DNA from: DAISIK01 sp036822055
GTDB lineage: Bacteria; Verrucomicrobiota; Verrucomicrobiia; Opitutales; Puniceicoccaceae
DNA: 64,000 bases
Reading direction: 5' to 3'
Assembly (NCBI GenBank): GCA_036822055.1
Contig: DAISIK010000013.1
Span: forward strand, 1-64,000
The position numbers were made by a program, and so were the translations under genes. This document shows, one piece after another, positions 8,025-17,647 of this stretch. How positions within the stretch are numbered: position 1 is the first letter of the stretch; every line of letters begins with the position of its first letter. Under the pieces are notes generated by a model, which was not told the DNA's origin, made no database searches, and worked only from the letters and a program-made list of their open reading frames with translations.

Positions 8025-8909
8025 ATGAAACCAACCCTTTTCCTTTGCCTTGTCTCTTTGGTCTTCCTCGCTGGCTGTGGCGTGACGCTCCGCAACCGTA
8101 CGCCCTCCAGAATCCCGGAGAATCCATCGGGAATCTACACCATTTCGGTCGAAGCAAGGGTTTCCGATGCCTCCGTAAACAGCAGGAGCATGGAGTCTAA
8201 AATCGTGATCGACGGAAACACCTACAGCATGGAGCCAAACCCTTTGGTACCCGATCTATTTGATTTTGACTACGTGATGCCCCAGGGCCAAAGCGAGGCC
8301 GCTTTCTACTTCATTGTTGAATACGATCAAAACCAGACCGGGCGCAAGCGACGTCGCAGCCAATCGAGCCAGCTACACAACTTCCAATTGATCAACCGCT
8401 ACCCGATCAAGATGCAGTTTGATCGCGCCCCGGTGGGCAAGGAGGTGCCGATCCTGGGACGAGGCTTCCGCGAAACAGACACCATTCTGATTGCCGGGTT
8501 TGAAGCGGATACAAAATTCCGATCGGGGAATGAGATCTCCTTCACGGTTCCGCCACTTCGAAGTGGGGTAACTTATCCAATTAGCCTGAGATCTGGCAAT
8601 GATGTGGTTCCAGTGGGCTCCTTTGTAATTGACCCATCCATCCTGAGGGTGAACCCCACGGCAATCGATATCTCCTCGGGTGAGACGGTGGTCCTCCTGT
8701 TCTCAGTTGATTTTGAAGCACCGAGCTCCGGTTTGATCCTTGATGTAGCTACCAACATCCCGAGGAGCGTGATCATGCCCGAGGTGGTGATCCGTGGAGG
8801 CACCCGTTCGGTCAGTGTACCGGTGCAGGGCGGAGATCCGGGTCGGGGAGCCCTCTTCATCACCGTTCCGGGGATGAAGGAAGTGACGATACCGGTAACG
8901 GTTCGCTAG
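8025..8909 (+). CDS. lipoprotein with IPT/TIG-like domain
   Basis: A 294-residue secreted protein. The signal peptide ends in a lipobox, LAGC, with Cys about residue 19, so it is expected to be lipidated. Residues about 120-205 resemble an IPT/TIG immunoglobulin-like domain (GRGFRETDTILIAG followed by FTVPPLRSG). The C-terminal 85 residues look like another beta-sandwich. There are no catalytic motifs, so a structural or binding role at the cell envelope is most likely. It lies between hemW (divergent) and gcvP (downstream, 57 bases). Confidence 0.65.
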   Translation: MKPTLFLCLVSLVFLAGCGVTLRNRTPSRIPENPSGIYTISVEARVSDASVNSRSMESKIVIDGNTYSMEPNPLVPDLFDFDYVMPQGQSEAAFYFIVEYDQNQTGRKRRRSQSSQLHNFQLINRYPIKMQFDRAPVGKEVPILGRGFRETDTILIAGFEADTKFRSGNEISFTVPPLRSGVTYPISLRSGNDVVPVGSFVIDPSILRVNPTAIDISSGETVVLLFSVDFEAPSSGLILDVATNIPRSVIMPEVVIRGGTRSVSVPVQGGDPGRGALFITVPGMKEVTIPVTVR

Positions 8910-8966
8910 GGGGTCGATAGAAAGGTTCCTTCCTTTTTCGGTGGAAGCTAACGCCGGAGTTGTGAT

Positions 8967-11900
8967 TTGGCGAAAGCCAGACTATCGATTGCTCGAATGC
9001 CAACGATTGACCGTCCTCTATTTTCCTTCGATCCATTTGCCCTTCCAAGAGAATTAGCCCGCCATTACATCCCGGCGACTAAGTCGGAGCTGGATGCAAT
9101 GCTGGAGGCAATCGGATGCCGGACAATCGGTGACCTGTATGCGCACCTCCCCGAGCGGGCAAGTTTCGGCCAGGAGGCTGGTTTGGGCCTGCCCGAGGAG
9201 CTGACCTACGAGGAAACTGCCAAGACACTCGCGGAAATGGCGGGTCGGAATCCGGACGTTCTCTCATTTATCGGGGATGGTCTCCCGAACTGGAAGCAAC
9301 CCGAGATAGTCAAAGAGGTGGCAAACCTACGGAGACTTTCGACCAGCTACACCCCGTACCAGCCAGAGCGATCTCAAGGGACACTGATCACCCAGTGGAT
9401 CTACCAGTGCTTGATGGCAAAGTTGACTGGCTTCGAGGCGGTTAACGCCTCGCTCTACGATCGTTCAACCGCGATGGTTGAGGCGGCGCTTTGCGCGGTT
9501 AGACTGGCTAAAAACAAGACAAAAATCCTTGTTTCGGGAGCCTGCTTTGAGGCGGACCGAGCGGTTCTCAGGACCTTGCTGGGAGATACGGAAATCGAGC
9601 TGGAGGAAATTCCAGTGGATGCCGAGACCGGTTTGACAGACCTCGGCGCGCTGAGGGATGCCCTGGGGGAGAGATCCGTGGCAGGGGTTATCTACCCTCA
9701 GGTGAATCACCTCGGGCTTCTCGAAGACGTCGAACTGATGACTGATTGTATTCATGATTTGGATACGCTGGCGATTGCGGTGGTCGATCCCTTTCTCCTC
9801 GGAAAAGGCGGGTTGAAGCCTCCGACGACCTTCGGGCGGAAAGGTGCTGACATGGTGGTGGGGGAGGCGCAGCACCTGGCGCTGGAACCTTTGTTTGGTG
9901 GCCCGGGCCTCGGGCTCTTTGCCGTGCGAATGAACGCGGAGGTCAAGAACATGGTACGGGCAACTCCGGGGCGATATGTGGGAGAGGCGAGAGACACGGA
10001 TGGGAAAGATTGCCTCGTGATGGTCCTCTCGACACGCGAGCAGCACATCCGCAAAGATAAGGCGACCTCGAACATATGCTCCAACCAGGCCTTTGTTGCC
10101 ACGCTGGCCGGGGCAGCGATGTTGGCACGCGGTGAGCGGGGCCTTGAGGAGGCGTTGCGGACGGCTAGGGAACAGACACTTCGGGCGCTCAAACTCCTGG
10201 AGGGATTTGAGGGTATCGGGTTAGTTTACCCAAACCAGGGCTTCTTCAACGAAATCGTTCTCAAGTTGCCGGGCAAGGCAGCGGATTTTCTCAGGCAAGC
10301 GCGTGAGCACGGGATCCAAGCGGGAATCGAGGTTAACGACCGGTTGCCGGGTGGGGGTAAGGAGGCGATCAAACTCAGCTTTTCAGACCTGCACGGGAAC
10401 GAGGAAACGGACCGATTGGTTGCGGTTGTCCGGAAGCTTTACCAGCCGAAGTGCGAAGGTGGAGAAAAAGCTGGCAAGGTGGTCGAGATTTTCCAGAGGA
10501 GCGGTCCGACGGGGCTACCGGATCTCGGAGAGGGTGCCATCCTCAAGTATTACCGGAGGTTGGCGGATCTAAACATTGCACCAGAAGAAACCTGTTACCC
10601 GCTCGGTTCCTGTACGATGAAGTACAATCCCTACCTCAACGATTGGGCAGCCGGTCTGCCTGGCTTTGCACGGGCGCACCCGCAGAGTCCGATTGATGAC
10701 GTGCAGGGATGTCTGGAAGTCCTCTTTGAAATCCAGGAATGGTTCAAGGGAATAACCGGCTTGGCCGGGGTAACGACTCAGCCTGTGGCAGGGGCACAGG
10801 GCGAATTGGTAGGACTCAAGCTCTTCCAGGCCTATCACCGGCAACACGGGCAGGGTCACCGAAACCTCGTCTTGATTCCCAGCTCAGCGCACGGAACGAA
10901 TTTCGCCACGGCAACGATGGCCGGCTACACGCAGGCACGCGGCGGAGGAATCATTCTGTTGGAAGCGGATGAAATGGGGCGGATCAATCGCTCGGATTTT
11001 GAGGCGAAGCTTGCCCTGCACGGGGAACGGCTTGCTGGAATCATGGTAACCAACCCGAATACAGGTGGGGTTTTTGAGGAGGAGTTTGCCGTCATTGCTG
11101 ACGCGGTCCATCAAGCCGGTGGGCTTGTTTATATGGACGGGGCTAATATGAACGCGATCGCTGGCTGGACCAATTTAGGGTCTCTGGGAGTCGATGCGGT
11201 GCATAACAACCTTCATAAAACCTGGACCATCCCGCATGGTGGCGGGGGTCCGGGAGATGCCATTGTAGCGGTGAGCGAACGGCTGGTGGAGTTTCTGCCT
11301 GGTCACCAGATTGTGAAACGGGGTGATCGCTATGATACGGTGCGGCCGGAGCATTCGATCGGTTCCTTCCATCGTCATTGGGGCAACTTTGCCCATAAAG
11401 TACGCGCCTACACCTATTTGCTAAGATTGGGTCGGGAGGGAGTCCCACGGATGGCCGGGGTTGCGGTGTTGGCAGCGCGTTACCTCCATGAGCGGCTCAA
11501 GCCTTTCTTCAAAACCCTGCCAGAGGGAAGTGAAGCCGTTCCGCGGATGCACGAGTTTATCATTTCGCTAGGGGACGAGGACTTTGACGCCCTGGAGAAG
11601 GCGGGTATTGCGAGGGGCCAAGTGATTCCTTCAATGGGCAAGCTGTTCCTGGATTTTGGATACCATGCTCCAACGGTAGCCTTTCCGGAGGTCTTTGGTC
11701 TGATGATTGAGCCAACGGAAAGTTATCGTAAGAGCGAACTGGACCGGTTTGCCGATGCGGTGATTGCGATAGGAGAGCTGGTTCGTGAGCATCCAGAGGT
11801 ACTGAAAGGGGCGCCTTACTTCACGCCAGTGCGGCGGATTGACGAAGTGGGAGCAAACCGAAACCCCGTGCTGGCAGGGGAACTTTTCAACTTACCGGAA

Positions 11901-11990
11901 CTTTTTGAACCGGAGATTGCCTCCGAGCGCCTGCTCCAAATGCCAATTGGGGAAATCAAGGAATTGATCCTCAAGCGGGCGAGCGGGTAA
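8967..11990 (+). CDS. gcvP: glycine decarboxylase P protein, single chain of fused P1-P2 type
   Basis: A 1007-residue PLP enzyme that decarboxylates glycine and passes aminomethyl to the lipoyl H protein. The first half carries motifs of the separate GcvPA subunit (SFIGDGLP, TSYTPYQPERSQGTL). The second half carries those of GcvPB (ETCYPLGSCTMKYNP and the PLP-lysine motif NLHKTWTIPHGGGGPG). It therefore looks like a fusion of the two-subunit type rather than the E. coli-type chain. TTG 8967 has GGAG 7 bases upstream; ATG 8997 is an alternative. No gcvT or gcvH is adjacent. Confidence 0.92.
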   Translation: MAKARLSIARMPTIDRPLFSFDPFALPRELARHYIPATKSELDAMLEAIGCRTIGDLYAHLPERASFGQEAGLGLPEELTYEETAKTLAEMAGRNPDVLSFIGDGLPNWKQPEIVKEVANLRRLSTSYTPYQPERSQGTLITQWIYQCLMAKLTGFEAVNASLYDRSTAMVEAALCAVRLAKNKTKILVSGACFEADRAVLRTLLGDTEIELEEIPVDAETGLTDLGALRDALGERSVAGVIYPQVNHLGLLEDVELMTDCIHDLDTLAIAVVDPFLLGKGGLKPPTTFGRKGADMVVGEAQHLALEPLFGGPGLGLFAVRMNAEVKNMVRATPGRYVGEARDTDGKDCLVMVLSTREQHIRKDKATSNICSNQAFVATLAGAAMLARGERGLEEALRTAREQTLRALKLLEGFEGIGLVYPNQGFFNEIVLKLPGKAADFLRQAREHGIQAGIEVNDRLPGGGKEAIKLSFSDLHGNEETDRLVAVVRKLYQPKCEGGEKAGKVVEIFQRSGPTGLPDLGEGAILKYYRRLADLNIAPEETCYPLGSCTMKYNPYLNDWAAGLPGFARAHPQSPIDDVQGCLEVLFEIQEWFKGITGLAGVTTQPVAGAQGELVGLKLFQAYHRQHGQGHRNLVLIPSSAHGTNFATATMAGYTQARGGGIILLEADEMGRINRSDFEAKLALHGERLAGIMVTNPNTGGVFEEEFAVIADAVHQAGGLVYMDGANMNAIAGWTNLGSLGVDAVHNNLHKTWTIPHGGGGPGDAIVAVSERLVEFLPGHQIVKRGDRYDTVRPEHSIGSFHRHWGNFAHKVRAYTYLLRLGREGVPRMAGVAVLAARYLHERLKPFFKTLPEGSEAVPRMHEFIISLGDEDFDALEKAGIARGQVIPSMGKLFLDFGYHAPTVAFPEVFGLMIEPTESYRKSELDRFADAVIAIGELVREHPEVLKGAPYFTPVRRIDEVGANRNPVLAGELFNLPELFEPEIASERLLQMPIGEIKELILKRASG

Positions 11991-12501
11991 GCTCCTCAAT
12001 GACGGTGGAGGCTGCAGGAAACTCCCGCTGGAGGGCGTAGCGCTCCGCCATTTCAAAGTCTTCGAATTGGAAGCCGGGTGCTACGGTGCAACCGACGAGG
12101 ACAAAGGCTTCCGGGTGGCGCTGGGAGCAGCGGGCACCGAACCAGGTTTCCCGGGGGACAACAAGCGCGGGACAAGGATTTGGAAGGTTGAGACCGAGAG
12201 AGAGAATCTGATGGCCTCGAGCAGGATCGAGTAGGTGAAGCTCCAAGTTCGAAGACCCGTGGTAAAAGTGCCAGACTTCGTCTGATTTCAATCGGTGAAA
12301 AGCCGAGAAGTCATCACCTGACAGCAAATAGTAGATGGCAGTTGATGCGCTGCGGAGAGAATCGGTGGGCTGGTCGTCAACAAGGGGATGAACGGTAGCC
12401 GGAGCCTCGTAGAAACGCCGGTAGAAACCTCCTTCGGGATGGGGTTGAAGACCGAGAGTATCAATCCAGTGGGCAGCGGAGCAGGGAAGGACGGTTGCCA
12501 T
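11971..12501 (-). CDS. cupin-superfamily protein (DUF985 / Cupin_5)
   Basis: A 176-residue single-domain cupin. Seen: LGLQPHPEGGFYRRFYEA at the N terminus, AIYYLLSGDDFSAFHRLKSDEVWHF in two adjoining parts with the metal-type His, and a late VGCTVAPGFQFEDFE. These are the conserved blocks I know from the DUF985 family, which resembles sugar epimerase-like cupins, but no reaction is established. The 3' end overlaps the end of gcvP by 20 bases (convergent). Start ATG 12501. Confidence 0.85.
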   Translation of the reverse strand: MATVLPCSAAHWIDTLGLQPHPEGGFYRRFYEAPATVHPLVDDQPTDSLRSASTAIYYLLSGDDFSAFHRLKSDEVWHFYHGSSNLELHLLDPARGHQILSLGLNLPNPCPALVVPRETWFGARCSQRHPEAFVLVGCTVAPGFQFEDFEMAERYALQREFPAASTVIEELTRSPA

Positions 12502-12529
12502 AGTGAAAGGGGGTTGGAGAAGTCAGATG

Positions 12530-13060
12530 CTAGGGAATTTCACGGGGAGTTTCCCAAAGGAGGCTGGACCATGTGCCGATGACCTGATCCTGCTGATTGA
12601 GGAGGCGAATTTGCCAGGCGATAGGACGAGCATCTTTCTCTGGCCAGTCCTGATCGGTAATGCCGAGGTAGAATGGCGCTCGAGGCTTCATGCCCTGGTC
12701 GAGAGGAAAGCGGTAGAGCAATGGATTGATTGAGTCGCGCCGGTAGAGCTCGATTTCGAAGCGACCCTCGGAGGGAAGCGGGTTTTGGCGGAGGGGAGAA
12801 CGCAGCCGGACGACGAAATAGTAGCCAGAGCGAGAGGTGGGTGAGGTGCGGATGTATTGACGGCGCCCCATGTTCTCGTTTCCGGTAAAATATTCCGAAA
12901 TGCGGACCTGTGCCGATTCCTCCAGGTAGATGTGTCGAACCAGTTCGAGCTGGTCGGCGGTGGTTTTCGAAAGTGGGGAGTCTGCCCCCAGAGCGAGGTG
13001 AAAAGAGACGGTGATGAGCAGCCAAATGGTTATGCGCCGCGGAGAAATGGAGAAGTTCAT
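12530..13060 (-). CDS. hypothetical secreted protein
   Basis: About 176 residues from ATG 13060 (MNFSISPRR); a GTG at 13084 would add 8. A hydrophobic segment (WLLITVSFHLALGA) acts as signal peptide or anchor. The rest is a soluble beta-rich domain with repeated Arg/Tyr-containing strands and no recognised motif. It lies 28 bases upstream of the cupin gene on the same strand, so the two may be co-transcribed. Function unknown. Confidence 0.55.
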   Translation of the reverse strand: MNFSISPRRITIWLLITVSFHLALGADSPLSKTTADQLELVRHIYLEESAQVRISEYFTGNENMGRRQYIRTSPTSRSGYYFVVRLRSPLRQNPLPSEGRFEIELYRRDSINPLLYRFPLDQGMKPRAPFYLGITDQDWPEKDARPIAWQIRLLNQQDQVIGTWSSLLWETPREIP

Positions 13061-13237
13061 GAAACGAGTCGAAACGCTAGACACTCGGCAGCCGAGGTGA
13101 AAGCATGAAAGGGGAATTCGAGAAGCAGGGGAGTCGAGTATTTATGAGAGTTTGAGAAGGTCGATGATTTCTGCTTTTCGCTTTTGAAGAATGGGTGGAG
13201 GCAGGTAAGACTCTGCGTGAAAAGAGAGAGGTTTTTG

Positions 13238-14860
13238 ATGGTTCAGAAAATATTCTTTGGTCTGATGCTGGTGCTCTTCGGTGGATTGGCGATCCTTGGG
13301 GTGCCTGAAAAAGGGGCTGAGCTGCTTCCTCCGGTGGTCGCTTTCGCGGCAATTTTCATCCTGAGGAAGGCTGTCTTTGCTCTATTGCTCGGTGGATTGG
13401 TCGGGGCGTTTTTGCTCTCCGCAGCTGACCCACAGGGGGCGGTACGGGTTTATTTGGAGACCGGAATTTTTGGAGCGCTATCGGGGTCCTGGCATGTGGG
13501 AGCGATTCTCTTTACCCTGATCTTGGGTGCCTTTGCGGCAGTGTTAGAAGCCTCGGGAGGGTTGGATAGTCTGATCAAGCGCTTTCTAAAAACTGGGAAA
13601 GACGGAGGGAGGAAGCGATTCCAGATAACAGCCGGAGGTTTCGGTTTTGTCTGCTTTTTTGACGGGTTGGCCAATAGCCTCCTCGTGGGAAGGGTGCTGG
13701 CGCCAGCGGCTGATCGGGCGGGAGTTTCGAGGGTGAAGCTGGCCTATATCGCAGATAGCACCGGATCGGCTCTGGCCTGCATTGTCTTTATCTCGACATG
13801 GATTGCAGCCCAGCTGAGCTACATCAATGAGGCCATGCAAGCGGTCGGTTTGGAGGGCGGTCCCTCTGGATACAGTCTTTTCTTCAGTTCGATCCCATAC
13901 AACTTTTACTGTCTGTTCACTCTGATTTTGGTTTTTGTGGTAGCGGGAAGTGGCTGGAACCCAGGACCGATGGGAAGGTTCGAGGCGGAGGCGGAAAGGC
14001 TTGGAAAAGAGCGAATGCAACCTGGGGGAGCTTCTGAGGAAAGATCGGGAGCGGCGGTCTGGAGGGCGGTAGTTCCCCTGTTGGTTCTGAGTTTGAGTAT
14101 CCCCATTTGTTTTTATCTTTGGGAGCCAAAGGACATTTTTCCGGTGACGGTTGATAAACTAAGGGATTCTTTTGGAGGAGCGGCTGGGCCTTATGCTCTA
14201 ACTGCCGGGGCAATCATGGCGTTGGGAGCCGCCCTGATTTGCTATCCAAGAGAAAAGGGTCGCCGATCTGCGTTCGAAGCAATGGAGCGGGGGGCTGCGG
14301 CTTTTCTCCACCCGTTGTTGATCCTTGTTCTGGCGTGGGCCTTTGGAAACATGCTGAAGCATCTGGGGACAGCTTCCCTGATGGCGGAAGTCCTGTCTGG
14401 AGGGGTTGGATATGCAAGCTTTCCTTTAGTAATCTTCCTGGTATCTGCGGTGACCAGCTTTGTGACCGGAAGCTCGTGGGGGACGATGGGGCTGATGATG
14501 CCGCTTGCGATTCCGATCCTTTTCGGTCTCGGTGGGATGGAAGGATCGGAAGTTGCTGCTCTGGAGTACTTGCCAGCGACGATTGCGGCGGTCTTTGGAG
14601 GGGCGGTTTTTGGTGACCATTGCAGCCCATTTAGCGACACAACGATCGTAAGCTCGATAGCCTGTGGAGTAGAACCGGGGGATCATGTAAAAACGCAGAT
14701 GCCCTATGCTCTATTTGCAGCATCGGTGGCGATTCTTCCAGGGTATCTCGGGATTTCCCTTGGGTTGCCAGTTGGGGTGATCCTGATCTCGGGTTTGATT
14801 ATCCTGGTAGTCCTCCCGATTTATTTGAGCAGGCGGTCGAAATCAGCGGTTGAGGGCTAG
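13238..14860 (+). CDS. NhaC-family Na+/H+ antiporter
   Basis: About 540 residues from ATG 13238 (MVQKIFFG, preceded by a GAGAGAG stretch). The frame is open 18 codons further upstream without support. There are many hydrophobic membrane segments, with the family's conserved blocks TGSSWGTMGLMMPLAIP, FGDHCSPFSDTTIVSS and DHVKTQMPYAL near the C terminus. This is the Na_H_antiporter (NhaC-like) family. Substrates in the family include Na+/H+ and malate/lactate exchange, so exact specificity is open. An inverted-repeat terminator follows. Confidence 0.88.
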   Translation: MVQKIFFGLMLVLFGGLAILGVPEKGAELLPPVVAFAAIFILRKAVFALLLGGLVGAFLLSAADPQGAVRVYLETGIFGALSGSWHVGAILFTLILGAFAAVLEASGGLDSLIKRFLKTGKDGGRKRFQITAGGFGFVCFFDGLANSLLVGRVLAPAADRAGVSRVKLAYIADSTGSALACIVFISTWIAAQLSYINEAMQAVGLEGGPSGYSLFFSSIPYNFYCLFTLILVFVVAGSGWNPGPMGRFEAEAERLGKERMQPGGASEERSGAAVWRAVVPLLVLSLSIPICFYLWEPKDIFPVTVDKLRDSFGGAAGPYALTAGAIMALGAALICYPREKGRRSAFEAMERGAAAFLHPLLILVLAWAFGNMLKHLGTASLMAEVLSGGVGYASFPLVIFLVSAVTSFVTGSSWGTMGLMMPLAIPILFGLGGMEGSEVAALEYLPATIAAVFGGAVFGDHCSPFSDTTIVSSIACGVEPGDHVKTQMPYALFAASVAILPGYLGISLGLPVGVILISGLIILVVLPIYLSRRSKSAVEG

Positions 14861-15036
14861 AAGCTGGTTTGAGATAGAATAGCAGGTGCTTCCTCGAAGA
14901 GCCTGCGCCGATGGTTTGGAAAAACAGAGGGGTTGATGAAGTGGAAGCCATTGTCTCAGGTGAGCTATCTATCAGGTTCTCTACTGCGACAACGACCAAG
15001 GCAATGGACTCCGAAACGCTCGGGGGCTTGGGCACA

Positions 15037-15070
15037 AAAAAGAGAGGATCCAATGAGACCCTCTCTTTTT
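15037..15070. terminator. bidirectional intrinsic terminator
   Basis: Bases 15037-15047 (A-run then GAGAGG) pair with 15060-15070 (CCTCTC then T-run), an 11-bp stem with a 12-base loop. T-runs lie on both outer sides, so it can serve the converging antiporter gene and the PEP-CTERM gene. Confidence 0.8.
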
Positions 15071-15092
15071 CGAGTGCTGATTGGTGAGCCGT

Positions 15093-15815
15093 TTACCGGA
15101 CGCGCCGACGAAGTGCGCCAGCAAGAAAGGTGAGGCTAAGGATGAGGGGAAGAGAGTCTGGCTCCGGGATGGCTGCACCAGCGGTGACGAAGATCTCTGG
15201 TGGGTTGGCATTCGATGATCCTCCGTAGGTCGCCGAAGCAGTGGAACCAGCCGGGGTGGCTATGATGATGGAGAAAACCTGGAGGTTGTTGATGGTGTTG
15301 ATCAAAGAGGTAGCCAGTGCCCCGGAAAAGTCCAGTGTGTAGCGGTCGACTGTCCCACTAGCGACCGCTGTGAAGAGTCCTGATCCAACCTTTTGAAGCG
15401 TTGGGGAGTCCGAAAATTGTGAGTCCAGAATCCCGGTACCAGTTACTCCGTGGGAGAGGGCTGAGTAGTCTCCAGCCCCGAATCTCTGGTCGAAGGTGAC
15501 GAAAAACTCGACGGCACCGCTATTGGTGAAAGTTGCGTTGGCTTGGGTGTATTCAATAGCGACTGATTCAATACCCTCAACCTCTACGAGACCAAAGTCA
15601 CTCGGAAACATTTGATAGGTGGTGATGGCGTAAGAACGGAAGCGCTCTTGGTTTGCCTCAGACTGGGCGTTGTGGAAATTCCGATTTCCCCGAGGACCGG
15701 CTACGAGAATGGTTTCATCAACGAGAGCCTTTTGACTGAAGAGTTGAGCGATGGCTGAAACGGATCCACAGGAGGTTCCGGCGAGGATGAGTGCGATGAG
15801 TTTAATTTGATTCAT
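15093..15815 (-). CDS. PEP-CTERM exported protein
   Basis: A 240-residue exported protein from ATG 15815 (MNQIKLIAL); an in-frame start 12 codons earlier is less likely. It has an N-terminal signal peptide and a Ser/Thr/Gly-rich beta domain. The C-terminal sorting tail is IPEPDS, then a hydrophobic helix, then ALRRRVR. Such tails are processed by exosortase in bacteria that make exopolysaccharide, and many such proteins occur per genome in Verrucomicrobiota. The specific role is unknown. No exosortase gene is in this window. Confidence 0.8.
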   Translation of the reverse strand: MNQIKLIALILAGTSCGSVSAIAQLFSQKALVDETILVAGPRGNRNFHNAQSEANQERFRSYAITTYQMFPSDFGLVEVEGIESVAIEYTQANATFTNSGAVEFFVTFDQRFGAGDYSALSHGVTGTGILDSQFSDSPTLQKVGSGLFTAVASGTVDRYTLDFSGALATSLINTINNLQVFSIIIATPAGSTASATYGGSSNANPPEIFVTAGAAIPEPDSLPLILSLTFLAGALRRRVR

Positions 15816-16084
15816 GGTCTTTATGAGTGGCGATGAGCTCTGGAAGCTCACAATGTGATTTGATCAGAGTATTAATCGTGAGGAGTCTGCGAGGAGTTGG
15901 GGACAGGTGGCAATCCCTGTATTGTTAAAGGTACGTCACAGCGTGCTGATCGTGATAAGCGGCAAGAGCCTTCAAGGAATTTATCTTCTGCGGTAGGCAG
16001 AATTTTTTTTGGGGCGGTCCCTGTTTTTCTTAAATTGTCTTTTACGCATTGTTCCGGGCGGGGAATGTGAACAGGTTTCAGGGT

Positions 16085-16852
16085 ATGGGTACCAATGTCC
16101 TGGTGACGAATGATGACGGGTTTGACTCGGGGTTTCTCCGGGTTTTAGTCGAGGAATTAAGGGAAGTTTTTTCCGTGACGGTGGCCGCTCCGGATGGGGA
16201 ACGAAGCTGGATCGGGAGGGCGGTTAGCCGCCATACAAATCTCAAAGTCGTTGAAGATGACTCGCTCGGCTGCCGCGGTTACCGGATTAGTGGGACGCCG
16301 ACCGACTGTGTAAACCTCGCTCTTGGTTGTTTGGAGATTGAGCCGCCTGATGTGGTGGTTTCGGGGATCAATCTCGGATTCAACACGACCCAGCCATTGA
16401 TTCTCTCTTCGGGAACGGTGGCAGGTGCCCTAGAGGGAGCGTTTTGGGGACTTCCGGCCCTGGCCCTCAGCCAGATGATCCCGGAGGGAATGTTTGAGAA
16501 GGTTCACGCGAACAGTCACGATCTGGAACCGGAGTTTGCAGAGGGCTTGCGGTGGGCGGCAAATCGAGCGGTGAAGATGGTGAGGGAACGGATTGGAACC
16601 GGGGGACATCCGCCTCTTGTCCACAACATCAACTTTCCGGTGGGGACTGGCCCGGAGACCGAGGTGGTGAGGACGGTGCCAGCAGGCTTAAAAATGGGTT
16701 GCCTTTTTGAAGAGGCGGAAGCTGGAAATTTTCGCTTTCGTTTTTCGAAGGGGACGCGGATCAACGACCACGAGGGGACTGACATTGCAGCGCTGGAGCG
16801 GGGAAAGATCAGTCTGAGCGTTCTTGATTTTTCCCGCTTTGGGGAACTCTGA
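16085..16852 (+). CDS. surE: 5'-nucleotidase SurE
   Basis: Metal-dependent nucleoside monophosphate phosphatase. Seen: NVLVTNDDGFDS at the N terminus with the metal-binding Asp pair, AAPDGERSWIG, SGTPTDCVNLAL, SGINLGFN and SSGTVAGALEG, all family hallmarks. About 255 residues. ATG 16085 begins right before the motif. A GTG at 16067 with GGCGGGG upstream is also possible. The stop overlaps the next ATG (TGATG), so it is translationally coupled to the acyltransferase. Confidence 0.93.
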   Translation: MGTNVLVTNDDGFDSGFLRVLVEELREVFSVTVAAPDGERSWIGRAVSRHTNLKVVEDDSLGCRGYRISGTPTDCVNLALGCLEIEPPDVVVSGINLGFNTTQPLILSSGTVAGALEGAFWGLPALALSQMIPEGMFEKVHANSHDLEPEFAEGLRWAANRAVKMVRERIGTGGHPPLVHNINFPVGTGPETEVVRTVPAGLKMGCLFEEAEAGNFRFRFSKGTRINDHEGTDIAALERGKISLSVLDFSRFGEL

Positions 16853-17541
16853 TGAAAGGTGGGCGCAAGAGTCGCTTGGCGATGGGTCTGCTTTTCAGGT
16901 ATGCTGATCGAGCAGCCAGAAAGTCGTTTGAGGCGATGCGCTGGCAAGTTGAGAAAGAGGCTTTGGAGGGAGCGGATGGTTTTCCGATCATTCTTTTCGC
17001 CAACCATGAGACTTGGTGGGATGGCTTCTTTGACGTAGCTCTTTTTACCCGGTACGGGCTCGACTACGCCATCATGATGGATGCAGCCAACCTTGATCGG
17101 CACTGGTTTTTCAAATACACGGGTTGTTTCGGGGTTGACCGTGCCAGCAGCAAGGGGAGGGCAGCAGGGCTGTTGGCAGCTACTCGATGGTTGCGAGTGG
17201 AGGGAGCCAAGCGACGAACCCTGGTGCTCTATCCTCACGGACGTTTGACGGAGCCGTTTGAGCCGTGGCCTCCTTTTGAGCCGGGACTCCAGGCGCTGGC
17301 CAGGACGGTGCCAAAGGCGAGGTTCGTTCCGGTGGCGAAGCGGATTGTTCATCGCGAGAAGCAAAAGCCGGAGGCTTTTCTAAAGGTCGGGCACTCGATT
17401 CCGGCGGAGGCGGCCCGGGAGGACGGCTTTTTGGAGGGAGCTCTGCGAAGCTGCCACGGAGCCCTGGTCGAGGCGATCGTGAAGCGGGAGGTCGATGGCT
17501 GGGAGCAGTTTCGAGTCCGGTGGAAAGGCAAACTCGATTGA
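16852..17541 (+). CDS. PlsC-like lysophospholipid acyltransferase
   Basis: A 229-residue acyltransferase. The catalytic box is NHETWWDG (HxxxxD), and a later box YPHGR stands where PlsC has a Pro-Glu-Gly block. The NHxxWWDG form is one I associate with acyltransferases near carotenoid and lipid clusters rather than with housekeeping PlsC, so the acceptor may not be lysophosphatidic acid. It has no strong membrane helix. It is coupled to surE by a 1-base overlap. Confidence 0.75.
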   Translation: MKGGRKSRLAMGLLFRYADRAARKSFEAMRWQVEKEALEGADGFPIILFANHETWWDGFFDVALFTRYGLDYAIMMDAANLDRHWFFKYTGCFGVDRASSKGRAAGLLAATRWLRVEGAKRRTLVLYPHGRLTEPFEPWPPFEPGLQALARTVPKARFVPVAKRIVHREKQKPEAFLKVGHSIPAEAAREDGFLEGALRSCHGALVEAIVKREVDGWEQFRVRWKGKLD

Positions 17542-17647
17542 CGTGAAGGTCCCGAGGACGGCAGGAGAAGAAACTCTCTGGCGTTGTATCTTCCGGGGGG
17601 GGCTGCGAATGAGGGATGGGCGGCGGGGTTGCTGCGGTGACCTGCCC

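Noticed and set aside
8921..8936. Possible terminator between the lipoprotein gene and gcvP
   Set aside because: Only a 5-bp A/T-rich stem before a T-run; too weak to list.
8910..8966. Glycine riboswitch ahead of gcvP
   Set aside because: The gap is only 57 bases and shows no conserved riboswitch core.
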